Assembly: GCF_021726515.1 (NCBI RefSeq)
Contig: NZ_JAKKCJ010000001.1
Span: 868,001-932,000, forward strand
Source: Vibrio sp. CK2-1
GTDB taxonomy: Bacteria > Pseudomonadota > Gammaproteobacteria > Enterobacterales > Vibrionaceae
DNA: 64,000 nt
Direction: 5' to 3'
The translations under genes and the position numbers were made by a program. Positions 36,228 through 46,737 of this stretch are shown here, piece by piece; position 1 is the stretch's first letter, and every line of letters begins with the position of its first letter. The notes under the pieces are model-generated. The model had not been told where the DNA came from. It did no database searches and was given only the letters and a program-made list of their open reading frames with translations.

Positions 36228-36560
36228 ATGAAGCAATGGTTGTTTTTAGGTGTCGCGATTGTGTCTGAAGTTATTGCTACTTCGGCGATGAAATCCAGTG
36301 AAGGCTTTACCAAGCTAATTCCGTCGTTAATCGTGGTTTTTGGCTATGTAGCAGCGTTTTATTTTTTATCTTTAACCTTAAAAACCATTCCGGTAGGCAT
36401 TGCCTATGCTATTTGGGCGGGTCTCGGCATTGTGCTGATTGCCGCAGTAGGCTGGATGGTTTTTGGTCAGAAGTTGGATCTACCGGCAATACTCGGTATG
36501 GGGCTGATTTTACTAGGCGTATTTGTGATTAATGTATTCTCAAAAGCTGGTGGACATTAA
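36228..36560 (+). CDS. SMR-family multidrug efflux protein (EmrE-like)
   Basis: 110 residues and four transmembrane helices, the exact EmrE length. The essential Glu14 is present in [19 protein letters not shown], and the [13 protein letters not shown] helix is typical of the Qac/EmrE subtype. It works as a dimer that exports quaternary ammonium or other cationic compounds in exchange for protons. AGGAG ribosome site. Confidence 0.9.
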   Translation: MKQWLFLGVAIVSEVIATSAMKSSEGFTKLIPSLIVVFGYVAAFYFLSLTLKTIPVGIAYAIWAGLGIVLIAAVGWMVFGQKLDLPAILGMGLILLGVFVINVFSKAGGH

Positions 36561-36621
36561 TTTGATCTTTTCCTAAGCCAGTTTCGTAGAGTCATGGATG
36601 AATCTAAAACAAGGACGTTGT

Positions 36622-37164
36622 ATGACATTATCCAAATGCATTTCTAGAGTACTCCCGCTTTTCACTGCGCTACTTCTGACAGGCTGTTTAGGCATGCCGA
36701 AATCCGTCACTCCCATTCAAGAGTTTGATGTAAACCAATACCTAGGCACATGGTATGAAATCGCTCGTCTCGATCACTCCTTTGAACGTGGTTTAACACA
36801 AGTCACCGCTGACTACTCATTAAAAGAAGACGGCGGCGTTAAAGTCATTAACCGTGGTTATTCAGCCGAAAAGGGCGAGTGGCAACAAGCGGAAGGCAAA
36901 GCATATTTTGTTAACAAGCCCAATGAAGGCTACTTAAAAGTCTCGTTCTTTGGGCCTTTCTACGGATCATACGTGATCTTCTACCTAGAACCCGCAGGCC
37001 AATACGCCTTTATCTCCGGCCCCGATCACGATTACCTTTGGCTACTATCCCGAACCCCAACCGTCGATGATTCAGTCAAACAGCAATTCATTAAAATGAG
37101 CCAACAGAAAGGCTTTGATGTCAGTGAGTTGATTTTTGTAGAGCAGGGGAATGGTTTAAATTAG
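36622..37164 (+). CDS. blc: Outer-membrane lipocalin lipoprotein Blc
   Basis: 180 residues from the ATG at 36622, which has AAGGA at good spacing; an ATG at 36598 is in frame but poorer. The signal peptide ends in the lipobox LLTGC (Cys about 22). The lipocalin signature is YLGTWYEIARLDHSFERG, with a second block YLWLLSRTP near the C-terminus. Bacterial lipocalins bind lysophospholipids or fatty acids at the outer membrane. It ends at a shared terminator. Confidence 0.92.
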   Translation: MTLSKCISRVLPLFTALLLTGCLGMPKSVTPIQEFDVNQYLGTWYEIARLDHSFERGLTQVTADYSLKEDGGVKVINRGYSAEKGEWQQAEGKAYFVNKPNEGYLKVSFFGPFYGSYVIFYLEPAGQYAFISGPDHDYLWLLSRTPTVDDSVKQQFIKMSQQKGFDVSELIFVEQGNGLN

Positions 37165-37184
37165 AAAATCTGAGTTCCAACAAA

Positions 37185-37218
37185 AAACCTTGCCCCAAAT
37201 CTCTCCAGGGCAAGGTTT
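37185..37218. terminator. Bidirectional intrinsic terminator (blc / dbpA)
   Basis: An 11-bp perfect stem AAACCTTGCCC/GGGCAAGGTTT with a 12-nt loop sits between convergent genes. Confidence 0.88.
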
Positions 37219-37241
37219 ATAATTTCAAATCTAACGACTTA

Positions 37242-38657
<1,416 letters not shown>

Positions 38658-38760
38658 AATGGTTTCCTTAAAGGAAGAGCAAGCACATCTTCGGCTTACT
38701 CTATAAATTTGTATTCCCTTGGTACTTGAAGTCGAGGCTCCAGTTTTCGAGGGATAGGGT

Positions 38761-38988
38761 TTAGCTGTTATAAATTTTGTCGAAGTTGGCGGCGTTCCAT
38801 CCTGCCATCATACGGTCGCCGATCTTCAAAACGGGTACGCCACGTGCGCCCATCGCTTCAAGTTCTTTGCGTCCGCGTTGCATTTTGGCATTACACAAAC
38901 GGTACTTAATGCCTTTTGAATCTAAATACATTTTAGCGGCTTTACAGTGTGGGCATTTGTCACCCACATATAAGACTACTCGTTTCAT
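38761..38988 (-). CDS. Small glutaredoxin-family protein
   Basis: 75 residues. The thioredoxin fold starts with VVLYVGDKCPHCKAAKMYLD, with a CPHC redox pair instead of CPYC, and has the cis-Pro in GVPVLKIG and AGWNAANFDKI at the end. It resembles short NrdH-like glutaredoxins. Thiol-disulfide or glutathione-dependent reduction likely; partner unknown. Confidence 0.85.
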   Translation of the reverse strand: MKRVVLYVGDKCPHCKAAKMYLDSKGIKYRLCNAKMQRGRKELEAMGARGVPVLKIGDRMMAGWNAANFDKIYNS

Positions 38989-39051
38989 AGTGATTATCTT
39001 TTTATACTTTTATTAAATTTGTGTCTTTATCAGTTGATATAGTTGAGAAGA

Positions 39052-39630
39052 CTACTTGGCTTTAAACAGATAAGGGAAAAGCTGCTGCCTTTCTTGTTCC
39101 GTTAAGCCTTCTACCCGAGCGATATTGGTATCTGGAATCGCTTCTGGGTTTGGATAATGTTTTACCGCTTTTTCCATGCTTTCTTCACGAATAAGATGAA
39201 GTACGGGATAGGGCGCGCGGTTAGTTAAGTTTTCAGCATCATCAGGATCGGCACCCGCGAAACAATAATCAGGGTGGAAGGTTGCCACTTGGAATGTGCC
39301 TTCCCATTGTTCTTGTTTAATCAGTGCGTCAATCCAATCTAAGAAGAAATTATAGTCGTCAAAATCTTGTAGCATGTGAGGAATGACAACTAATGTGGTT
39401 TCTAATTCTGAAACTGGCGTATTGACGAGCGTGGTGAATTCTTGAAAAACATCTTCTAATAATGCTTCTTCTACTTCCGCTTTCGAAACCATGATCTTAA
39501 TTTGCTTATTGCGTTGCGGCTTGGCTGCAAAAGGGCATAAGTTCAAACCGATCACCACATCAAGTAACCACTGTTCAACTTGTGATTCAATTTCTTGATG
39601 GCTAGGAAGAGACGAAGAGGGAGCTGACAT
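39052..39630 (-). CDS. DUF1415 domain protein
   Basis: 192 residues from the ATG at 39630; the ORF allows a start 12 codons earlier (39666) and neither start has a strong ribosome site. Conserved-looking blocks IGLNLCPFAAKP, ATFHPDYCFAG and NRAPYPVLHLIRE mark it as DUF1415. Cytoplasmic, function unknown. Upstream of the glutaredoxin gene on the same strand with a 63-bp gap. Confidence 0.8.
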   Translation of the reverse strand: MSAPSSSLPSHQEIESQVEQWLLDVVIGLNLCPFAAKPQRNKQIKIMVSKAEVEEALLEDVFQEFTTLVNTPVSELETTLVVIPHMLQDFDDYNFFLDWIDALIKQEQWEGTFQVATFHPDYCFAGADPDDAENLTNRAPYPVLHLIREESMEKAVKHYPNPEAIPDTNIARVEGLTEQERQQLFPYLFKAK

Positions 39631-39756
39631 TGGAATTTTCACACTGGTTATTGATAAGAGATGCATTGGCGGCGGATTCTAACATATAACTGTCTCGCAA
39701 ATTGGATCTTTTTAAAGGTATAATCACCGCAAAGATTACGTCGTAAAGAGAGCATC

Positions 39757-40278
39757 ATGGCAAAACTGACACTACAAGAGCAAATGCTTAAAGCAGGCTT
39801 GGTAAGTAATAAGAAATTAGAGAAAGCGAAGAAGTCATCGAAAAAATCTCGCGTTCAAGCTCGTGAAGCAAGAGAAGCGGTTGAAGCGAACAAAAAAGCG
39901 CAACTTGAGCGTGACAAAGCGTTAAATGCTGAGCAGAAAAAACAGCAATTAACCAAAGAATTGAAAGCACAAGTGAAGCAATTAATTGAAATGAACCGTA
40001 TTGAAATTTCCGACGGTGATATCGGTTATAACTTCACAGACGGCTCATTAGTGAAAAAGCTTTATGTTGATAAGCCAACACAAGACCAATTAACCAAAGG
40101 TCGTTTAGCGATTGCTCGTTACCTAGAGGGTTACGCGATTATTCCGGCAAGTGTGGCAGATAAAATCTTCCAACGTGATGAAGAAAGCATTGTATTGAAT
40201 AATGTTTTGACTCAAGAAGAGCAAGATGAGGATGATCCATACGCAGACTTCGTGGTTCCTGATGATTTGATGTGGTAA
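39757..40278 (+). CDS. DUF2058 domain protein (YaiL-like)
   Basis: 173 residues. A very basic, Lys/Ala-rich helical N-terminal half (likely nucleic-acid binding or coiled coil) is followed by a small conserved C-terminal domain with RIEISDGDIGYNFTDGSLVK. This matches DUF2058/YaiL, a family of unknown function. GAGAG ribosome site. It ends at a terminator that overlaps the end of the convergent TetR gene. Confidence 0.85.
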   Translation: MAKLTLQEQMLKAGLVSNKKLEKAKKSSKKSRVQAREAREAVEANKKAQLERDKALNAEQKKQQLTKELKAQVKQLIEMNRIEISDGDIGYNFTDGSLVKKLYVDKPTQDQLTKGRLAIARYLEGYAIIPASVADKIFQRDEESIVLNNVLTQEEQDEDDPYADFVVPDDLMW

Positions 40279-40310
40279 TCCACTTTAAAATCGAAGTAAA
40301 CGATGAAATA

Positions 40311-40360
40311 AAAGGCAGATGAAATAGAGCAGTAATAGCTTTGTTTTATCTGCCTTTTTT
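40311..40360 (+). terminator. Intrinsic terminator of the DUF2058 gene
   Basis: A 10-bp outer stem AAAGGCAGAT (40311-40320) pairs with ATCTGCCTTT (40348-40357), followed by more T. AGC/GCT pairing is possible inside. It overlaps the stop codon of the convergent TetR gene. Confidence 0.8.
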
Positions 40361-40936
40361 GTTTGCGTTAAGAATACTAATCAGCATATTTGTTGCATTA
40401 TCTAAGCGGTCATATTGCTTGGCTTTCCCTAATACCCGCATGCCTTGTATTTGAGTGAGGATTAAATCGGTCAGACTCGATATATCGATACTGTCACTCA
40501 ATTGTCCTTGCGCTTTAGCATGGCTCAAACAGTTTGTGACCCCGTCACTTAAATGAGTAAATAAACACTTTCCTGTGACTTGAACATCTTGATCTCGGTT
40601 AGCGTGCTCAAGCAGGGCATTTTGAATGAAACAGCCGAATTTTTGGCTTTTTTGAAGGTTGGAAAATTTCAGTAAAAAATCCGTTAAGGTTTCCAAGTTA
40701 GCATTGGAGTCAAAAAGCGGCTTAGCTGCTGGCTTAGAAATGTTTTCAAAGTAGTAGTTGAGGGCATTGATATATAAAGCGTGCTTATCACCAAAAGTGT
40801 TATAGAGACTAAAACGATTGATGGCTAAGTGTTCAACAAGATCTGATATAGAGGTATTGGCGTAGCCTTGCTGCCAAAATAGTTGCATGGCCTCTACTAA
40901 TTTCTCGTCTTTATCAAAATTACTTCTTCTTGCCAC
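40346..40936 (-). CDS. TetR-family transcriptional regulator
   Basis: 196 residues. The N-terminal helix-turn-helix reads FWQQGYANTSISDLVEHLAINRFSLYNTFGDK, quoted in parts: QGYANTSISDLVEHL then SLYNTFGDK. The C-terminal ligand domain is of the TetR_C type with an LGKAKQYD end. It is divergent from a GST gene across 138 bp that contain palindromes, so it probably represses that gene and itself. Confidence 0.87.
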   Translation of the reverse strand: MARRSNFDKDEKLVEAMQLFWQQGYANTSISDLVEHLAINRFSLYNTFGDKHALYINALNYYFENISKPAAKPLFDSNANLETLTDFLLKFSNLQKSQKFGCFIQNALLEHANRDQDVQVTGKCLFTHLSDGVTNCLSHAKAQGQLSDSIDISSLTDLILTQIQGMRVLGKAKQYDRLDNATNMLISILNANKKGR

Positions 40937-41017
40937 GAAGCGACTCGCCTATTTATTGCCTAAGATAGTTACGAATGTAGCAAGAATCTAATCGACGTTA
41001 AAGAAGTTGTTGACTGA

Positions 41018-41057
41018 TCGTTTAGTTATTCGCTAAGTTATATCTAAACGAACGTTC
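41018..41057. promoter_or_regulatory. Probable TetR operator upstream of the GST gene
   Basis: TCGTTTAG (41018-41025) and CTAAACGA (41044-41051) are inverted with an 18-bp spacer, and the overlapping GAACGTTC (41050-41057) is a perfect 8-bp palindrome. They lie 18-57 bp before the GST start. Confidence 0.5.
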
Positions 41058-41074
41058 AGAAAAGGAAGTCACTA

Positions 41075-41686
41075 ATGAAAATATATGAATTTGCTGCCAA
41101 CCCAAGCTCACGCCGTGTTGGGATCTTCTTGAAGGAATTAGGCGTAGAAGTTGACCGTGTTCAACTTAATGTTCGTGAAGGGGAGAATTTAACGCCGGAA
41201 TATCAAGAAAAAAGTGTCAACGGCAAAGTGCCAATGTTGGAGCTTGATGATGGTACTTGTATCAGCGAGACCATTGCGATCTGTCGCTTTTTTGCTGAAC
41301 ATCAAAATGATACATCACTGTTTGGCACTACTCCGGCTGAAAAGGGCTTGGTGGAAATGTGGCAGCGAATTGTCGAACTTGATGGTCTGCATATGGGGTT
41401 TCAAGCTTTCCGTAATTTATCTGGTGTTTATGGTGACCGAGAGCGCTGTGTCGAAGCATGGGGTAATGAGGCAAAGTTACGCGTAGAAGAGTTTCTACCG
41501 AAATTAGATAAGCAGTTAGCTAAGAATCAATATATCGCAGGTGAGCGTTTTAGCATTGTGGATATTACAGGGTTTCTTTTCGTCGGTTTTGTGTGCGAGA
41601 AAGCGTTGGAGATTAAAGCGCTCGATAGCTATCCGAATATTCAAACTTGGTTTAGTAAAGTATCGGAGCGCCCTGCGTTTCAATAA
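41075..41686 (+). CDS. Glutathione S-transferase family protein
   Basis: 203 residues. Thioredoxin-like N-terminal domain with the GSH-binding blocks VNGKVPMLEL and ETIAICRFFAE, then an all-helical C-terminal domain with SIVDITGFL. It probably conjugates glutathione to electrophiles; substrate unknown. It sits behind a putative TetR operator, suggesting induction by a toxic compound. Confidence 0.87.
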   Translation: MKIYEFAANPSSRRVGIFLKELGVEVDRVQLNVREGENLTPEYQEKSVNGKVPMLELDDGTCISETIAICRFFAEHQNDTSLFGTTPAEKGLVEMWQRIVELDGLHMGFQAFRNLSGVYGDRERCVEAWGNEAKLRVEEFLPKLDKQLAKNQYIAGERFSIVDITGFLFVGFVCEKALEIKALDSYPNIQTWFSKVSERPAFQ

Positions 41687-41706
41687 CCAGTTTATTCATT
41701 AATCGA

Positions 41707-41737
41707 TAGTGCACGCCTTTAACTAAAGCGTGCACTA
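41707..41737. terminator. Bidirectional intrinsic terminator (GST / DUF502 gene)
   Basis: The 10-bp arms TAGTGCACGC/GCGTGCACTA pair perfectly with TTT/AAA inside, between convergent genes. Confidence 0.85.
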
Positions 41738-41749
41738 CTATTTTTATGA

Positions 41750-42496
41750 TTAACTCACTTCAGCGGACTCTGAGCTTTGCTTCTCTTTCCATTCCTTTAA
41801 TGCTTGCTGCATTTCTTGTTCATTTTTTAAAACTTTCCCCAGCGCATCATCGGGTTTCTTCGGTAAGGTTAAACCACATGAAACCAATGTCGCGGTGAGT
41901 TGCTCAACGGCAAGATGAGGCACGTAAATTAAATCTTCTTCTTTTTCAAAGCGAACGTAACCGTTAGAAAGGTTAATCGCCTGAGGAACGAAAACCACAC
42001 GATAACCTTCTTCTGGCACAGGGTAAAATTCACCATCTGGGCCTAGAAACATTTCACCATTTTGATTTGGGATCATCCAGGTTGGCCCAAGATCAAACAC
42101 GATTTCTTTTGAATTAGGGCCAGACCACGAACGGCTGAACGCAGGCTTTTTGAAAGGTGATTCTTCTGAGGTCAACGCTTCCATAATTTGCTTGGTAGAG
42201 TTATGAATGATGCCGAAGCCTGGAATGCGGTCGATAGTTTTTTCTGATAACCAAGTGTAAAAACGCTGCTGTAAATTACCATCAAAGATAATACCGACGA
42301 TGAACATTAAAACGATGGCTGCCATTAAGCCAAAGCCCCATATATCGCTTAGCGTTTGGTGTAGGCTTTCTGGTAGAAAGTAGCTTGCGGTTTTATCCAT
42401 AAAGCGAACCACAGCGTTAACGACCCAGCTGGCGATCACCAAAGGGATCACAAATAACATGCCTATTTTTATTTTTCGAATAATCAGTTTCTTCAT
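41750..42496 (-). CDS. DUF502 family membrane protein
   Basis: 248 residues. Two N-terminal transmembrane helices (about 12-32 and 54-72) precede a soluble domain with IPGFGIIHNSTKQI and GYRVVFVPQAINLSNGYVRF, as in DUF502. Function unknown. It has its own promoter region facing zntB. Confidence 0.82.
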   Translation of the reverse strand: MKKLIIRKIKIGMLFVIPLVIASWVVNAVVRFMDKTASYFLPESLHQTLSDIWGFGLMAAIVLMFIVGIIFDGNLQQRFYTWLSEKTIDRIPGFGIIHNSTKQIMEALTSEESPFKKPAFSRSWSGPNSKEIVFDLGPTWMIPNQNGEMFLGPDGEFYPVPEEGYRVVFVPQAINLSNGYVRFEKEEDLIYVPHLAVEQLTATLVSCGLTLPKKPDDALGKVLKNEQEMQQALKEWKEKQSSESAEVS

Positions 42497-42648
42497 TAAT
42501 AAATCTCTTACACGTTGACTCTATGGGTTGTGATAGTCGTTAGTGATAATTTCACACCTAACCAGCATTAAGCATATCTAGTTCTTGCAGCCTAATGTAA
42601 CCTCTGCGTTAATAACATGAAATAAATAGAAAAGTGAGAGCAGGCAAT

Positions 42649-43590
42649 ATGTCACATAGCTTTTTGATTGAACAGTGGGATTTTTCTACCCAACCAGCGA
42701 AATTGGTTGAACCTAAAGAACCGGTCGATATGCTGCAAGAGAATCATTGGTATCATTGTCAGCGTGAAGCCGGAGCATTACGTGAATGGTTGTTAGACAA
42801 TGAGTTTGAATCTGGCGTGGTAGATAGCCTGCTTGCTGATGACACGCGTCCACGCTTTGAGCTATTTGAAGATCAGTCGTTTTTACTCATTATGCGTGGC
42901 GTGAATTTGAATGAAGGCGCAATGCCAGATGACATGCTGAGTGTGCGCATTCTTTGGCATAAAGGCACGTTAATCTCGACCCGTAAAATATCCTCTAAAG
43001 CCATTACCAGTATTCGCAATGCACTAGGTGAACAAAAAGGGCCGAAAAGTACCGCTCGCTTATTATTAGCGATTATCGAAGGTTTAAATCAAAACATCGC
43101 CGGTTTCTTGAATGAGGTAGAAGAGCAGTTATTTGAAATTGAAGAAGGTGATGGTAAAAACAGTGACCTACATGTTATTCATAAACGTCTATTAAAGCTT
43201 CGCCGTTTTATGAAACCTCAGCGTTATGCCCACGATGATTTCTTAGAAGTTGGCCACCCAGAAATGGAAGAGGTCGAACTTAAAATGCGTAACGCACTGG
43301 ATACCGTGATTCGGATTAATGAATCGATTGATTTTTATATTGAACAGATTCAGTTGATCAAAGCGGACATCGAGCAAGAACAAGCGGAGAAGATGAACCG
43401 TAATACCTATTTATTCACTGTGATTGCAGCGATATTTCTACCGGTCAGTTTCTTAACCGGTTTATTAGGCATTAATGTTGGTGGCATCCCCGGTGTTGAT
43501 AATCCATTGGCGTTCTTTATCTTTTGCGCAGGACTAGGTGTGACGTTTGTACTGGAATTTATCTTGTTACGCTGGTTGAAGTTCTTTTAG
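42649..43590 (+). CDS. zntB: CorA-family zinc transporter ZntB
   Basis: 313 residues from the ATG at 42649; a GTG at 42634 would add five residues. A long cytoplasmic N-terminal funnel is followed by two C-terminal transmembrane helices, with GLLGINVGGIPG at the pore. GIN replaces the GMN of CorA, which is the ZntB variant. ZntB moves Zn2+ across the inner membrane. Length fits. Confidence 0.88.
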   Translation: MSHSFLIEQWDFSTQPAKLVEPKEPVDMLQENHWYHCQREAGALREWLLDNEFESGVVDSLLADDTRPRFELFEDQSFLLIMRGVNLNEGAMPDDMLSVRILWHKGTLISTRKISSKAITSIRNALGEQKGPKSTARLLLAIIEGLNQNIAGFLNEVEEQLFEIEEGDGKNSDLHVIHKRLLKLRRFMKPQRYAHDDFLEVGHPEMEEVELKMRNALDTVIRINESIDFYIEQIQLIKADIEQEQAEKMNRNTYLFTVIAAIFLPVSFLTGLLGINVGGIPGVDNPLAFFIFCAGLGVTFVLEFILLRWLKFF

Positions 43591-43613
43591 TTTCCGTACC
43601 TTCGCCGAGTCAT

Positions 43614-43639
43614 TAACGCAGGTTCCGTTGCCTGCGTTA
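43614..43639. terminator. Intrinsic terminator between zntB and the desaturase-like gene
   Basis: A 9-bp perfect stem TAACGCAGG/CCTGCGTTA with an 8-nt loop is followed by TTTATTTC on the plus strand. It overlaps the stop codon of the convergent gene. Confidence 0.8.
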
Positions 43640-44440
43640 TTTATTTCTAAATGGTTGTGACAACATTTTGAGTAGTGATTGCTCTTTGGCTGAGCGGAAT
43701 AGGTTAATCCCAATTGTCATCTTTTCATGGCCATCTTTCGGTTGGCTAATATAACTACCAAACCAACGATCCCAAATGGATAAACAAAACCCGTAGTTGC
43801 TATCGGTTTCATTGCGATGAATAGAATGGTGAACTCGGTGCATATCTGGCGTGACAATCAATTTTCTTAATCGATCATCAGTGCGATAAGGTAAGGCTAC
43901 ATTGCTGTGGTTGAACATCGCACTGGCGTTGAGTATCACTTCGAACACAAAGACGGCTAGGGGAGAAATCCCGAACGCGGCAATTGTTGCGAGCTTAATC
44001 AGCATTGAAAGCCAAATCTCGATGAAATGAAAGCGTGAGCCAGTAGTGACATCGATATCTTGGTCAGCATGATGGACGCGATGTAAGCGCCAAAGCAGCG
44101 GGACTTTATGAAATAGACGGTGTTGCCAGTAAATCACCATATCTAATAAGAGCAAGCCGCATACTAGGTTTAACCATGCAGGAATATTGAGCCAATGAAA
44201 TAATCCAATGTGGTTGTTCTGCACTAGGTAGGAAAAACTGACCGCGAGTATTGGCAGAGTGAAAGGCAGTAGAAAGCTATTTAAAAACACCAAACCTAAG
44301 TTATTGGCCCAACGGTAGAGCTTAGGTTGGCTAAGAGTTTTTTTCGGTCGCTTGATTTCCCAAACCGCCATGATCACCAGCACTAGAGTAAATACGCTAA
44401 TACGAATCAGTGATTGTTGTGACATCAATAGTTCTGACAT
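43637..44440 (-). CDS. Sterol desaturase / fatty acid hydroxylase family membrane protein
   Basis: 267 residues, about four membrane helices. The di-iron histidine clusters are HRLFH, HRVHHAD and MHRVHHSIHRNETD. These define the fatty-acid-hydroxylase superfamily, which uses O2 to hydroxylate or desaturate lipids. Substrate unknown. Confidence 0.87.
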   Translation of the reverse strand: MSELLMSQQSLIRISVFTLVLVIMAVWEIKRPKKTLSQPKLYRWANNLGLVFLNSFLLPFTLPILAVSFSYLVQNNHIGLFHWLNIPAWLNLVCGLLLLDMVIYWQHRLFHKVPLLWRLHRVHHADQDIDVTTGSRFHFIEIWLSMLIKLATIAAFGISPLAVFVFEVILNASAMFNHSNVALPYRTDDRLRKLIVTPDMHRVHHSIHRNETDSNYGFCLSIWDRWFGSYISQPKDGHEKMTIGINLFRSAKEQSLLKMLSQPFRNK

Positions 44441-44630
44441 GGTTTGGTCTCGTTTTTATTGCGTTCATTGTGAATCATTAGACAGTATATGTATCGGCAA
44501 ACTTTCAAATAAGAACAAGATCACTGGTTTTGAGTGAATAGCTTTACAATTTGATGAGTTAACTCTACATTGAAGCCAATCTTAGCGCATCGAAATATTT
44601 ATAGTTTCTTTGCCTTATGAATTTTATTAG

Positions 44631-44708
44631 TCGGGGAGCCAGTAGGCTGAGATCACTTAGGTGAGACCCGTTGAACCTGATCTGATTAACATCAGCGTAG
44701 GGAACTAA
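44631..44708 (+). promoter_or_regulatory. TPP riboswitch (THI element)
   Basis: TCGGGGAGCC, GGCTGAGA, ACCCGTTGAACCTGATCTG and CAGCGTAGGGAA occur in the fixed order of the thiamine pyrophosphate aptamer. It lies about 75 bp before thiD, and GAAGTAATGT near the start would be the controlled ribosome site. High TPP should switch thiD off. Confidence 0.96.
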
Positions 44709-44780
44709 TACCAACGTGTTGAGCATTCTAATTTCATCTCTACATGTGTATTACTTCTGTGCGCTAAAAGGAAGTAATGT

Positions 44781-45629
44781 ATGCCTCAATCAACTTTTGC
44801 CTCGCCAAACACTTCGAATATTCCTAATGTACTGACCATCGCAGGATCTGACTCTGGTGGTGGGGCTGGCATTCAAGCTGATATTAAAGCGATCTCTGCA
44901 ACGGGTAGTTTTGCTTGTTCTGTTATTACTGCACTCACCGCGCAAAATACTCAAGGCGTAGATGCCATCTTTCCGGTTTCAGCTGAATTTATTGGTCAGC
45001 AATTAGATTCTATTTTTTCAGATATTAATATCTCTGCGGTAAAGATCGGTATGCTCAATGATAGTGATGTGATTGAAGTGATTGCTGAAAAGTTAGCGCA
45101 CTATAACTTAATGAATGTAGTGTTAGATCCAGTCATGGTGGCCACTAGCGGTGACCCATTAATTCAACCTGCCGCGATTCAAACGCTAAAAGAAAAGCTC
45201 ATTCCATTAGTAGACTTAATCACCCCAAATTTGCCCGAAGCTGGATTATTGATTGGGGAGCCTGAACCAAAATCAGAGAGTGAAATTGAAGGTTTTATTG
45301 AGAAGTTAAAAGCTCATTCAGAATTGCACAAAGTCGATATTTTATTAAAAGGCGGGCATTTTAAAGGAGAGGAAAGCCGAGATTGGCTTATTCAACGAAA
45401 TCAAACTGCGGTCTACACGCATCAACGTATTGCGACCAAAAATACTCACGGAACAGGCTGTACACTTTCTTCTGCGATTGCTTCTTATTTGGCGCAGGGC
45501 TTTGATCTAACAGAAGCGATTGGACATGCTAAGCAGTATTTATCGAATGCACTGACTCATGCCGATGAGCTGAATGTGGGTAAAGGATCGGGTCCAGTTC
45601 ACCATTTTTATACCTCAGCTGATAAGTAA
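44781..45629 (+). CDS. thiD: Hydroxymethylpyrimidine (phosphate) kinase ThiD
   Basis: 282 residues. The ribokinase-like fold shows LTIAGSDSGGGAGIQADIKA, DPVMVATSGDPL, TPNLPEAG and the C-terminal NTHGTGCTLSSAIA anion hole. It phosphorylates HMP and HMP-P in thiamine synthesis. It is under a TPP riboswitch and stands alone, without other thi genes. The stop codon is inside a 15-bp tandem repeat. Confidence 0.95.
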   Translation: MPQSTFASPNTSNIPNVLTIAGSDSGGGAGIQADIKAISATGSFACSVITALTAQNTQGVDAIFPVSAEFIGQQLDSIFSDINISAVKIGMLNDSDVIEVIAEKLAHYNLMNVVLDPVMVATSGDPLIQPAAIQTLKEKLIPLVDLITPNLPEAGLLIGEPEPKSESEIEGFIEKLKAHSELHKVDILLKGGHFKGEESRDWLIQRNQTAVYTHQRIATKNTHGTGCTLSSAIASYLAQGFDLTEAIGHAKQYLSNALTHADELNVGKGSGPVHHFYTSADK

Positions 45630-45685
45630 CTAGCGACTAAATAACTAGAGGCTAAGTAGCTAGAGTTTTAGTAACTAAAGACTTA
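45626..45685 (+). repeat. Four tandem 15-bp repeats at the thiD 3' end
   Basis: Units GTAACTAGCGACTAA, ATAACTAGAGGCTAA, GTAGCTAGAGTTTTA and GTAACTAAAGACTTA follow head to tail. The first unit holds the thiD stop codon. The unit length is a multiple of three and every copy contains stop triplets. Confidence 0.7.
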
Positions 45686-45686
45686 A

Positions 45687-46589
45687 CTACTCTTTGTTGG
45701 ATTCAGGCGGCAGCGTTTGTTGCCGTCTTTCTAACAATTTAGCACCACCACGGTAAACGAATAGCGACCATAGAATCAGCGCGCAACCAATCACTTTTCC
45801 TGCCGGCATATCATCGCCATAAAACACCACACTTAATGAACTCGCCCATACAGGTTCTAAAATCATAATAATGGCCGCATTGCCCGATGTGGTGAGCTTT
45901 TGCCCCATAGTTTGCATTACATACCGTAAGCTGGTGGCGAGAATAGTACTTAATGCTACCCACATCCAAGTTTCATTGGTGATTTGATCTGGCCATTGCT
46001 CTAACAAAAGTGAAGCAATGGTTCCGACTGTACCGACAACAAAAAGTTGAATACAAGCTAACGCCAAACTTGGAACGCTTTGGGCATACTTAGCATTAAA
46101 ATTAAAATGAAAGGCCAGTAAGACAGCAGATACTAAAAACCAAATTTGACTAGGTGAATGTTGATAGCCGTTAGACAAAGATAAAAAGCCTAAGCCCAAT
46201 ACAGCAAAAGGCAAAGAGATCCAAAACATGCGGATTGGTTTTTGTTTAAAGAGTAACCAACCAACAAGTGGAGCAAATAACATGGCGAGGCTAGAAATAA
46301 ATGCCCCTTCAGCTAGTGTGTCGGTGACCGAAATGGCAGTCACCCAAGTTAATAGGGCGCATGACATTAATACACCCACACTCGCAGCATTAATAATTTG
46401 ACCGCGAGTTAAAGCCATTAATTGTTTATAGCAAAAAGGAAGTAAGAATAACGAGGCAGCGACAAAGCGTGTTCCGATAAAAGCAAAAGGAGGAAGCCCC
46501 ATAATAGCTTGCTTGGAAAAAATCCAACCGAGTCCGGCAAATATGGTGGTTAAGATTAAAAATATCGTTGCTTTGGCTTCTTGAGTCAT
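45687..46589 (-). CDS. DMT-superfamily (EamA) transporter
   Basis: 300 residues with ten predicted helices in two EamA repeats (ILTTIFAGLGWIFSK early, and SGNAAIIMILEPVWASSLSVV in the second half). Members export metabolites or amino acids; substrate unknown. It is convergent with thiD. Confidence 0.85.
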   Translation of the reverse strand: MTQEAKATIFLILTTIFAGLGWIFSKQAIMGLPPFAFIGTRFVAASLFLLPFCYKQLMALTRGQIINAASVGVLMSCALLTWVTAISVTDTLAEGAFISSLAMLFAPLVGWLLFKQKPIRMFWISLPFAVLGLGFLSLSNGYQHSPSQIWFLVSAVLLAFHFNFNAKYAQSVPSLALACIQLFVVGTVGTIASLLLEQWPDQITNETWMWVALSTILATSLRYVMQTMGQKLTTSGNAAIIMILEPVWASSLSVVFYGDDMPAGKVIGCALILWSLFVYRGGAKLLERRQQTLPPESNKE

Positions 46590-46677
46590 ACAGAACGCAC
46601 CATGATAGAAGGTAAGTGATCAGATTAGCATTACTCAATACGCGAATCTGCTGGTAGCGTGGAATTTTAAAATTAAA

Positions 46678-46720
46678 AACCCTTAACCGAGTTTTATCAC
46701 CATGATAACGGTTAAGGGTT
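46678..46720 (-). terminator. Intrinsic terminator of the dicarboxylate/amino acid symporter gene
   Basis: A 12-bp perfect stem AACCCTTAACCG/CGGTTAAGGGTT with an inner TTATCA/TGATAA stem. The minus strand continues into TTTTTAATTTT. Confidence 0.88.
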
Positions 46721-46737
46721 ATTGACGAGATGAAAGA

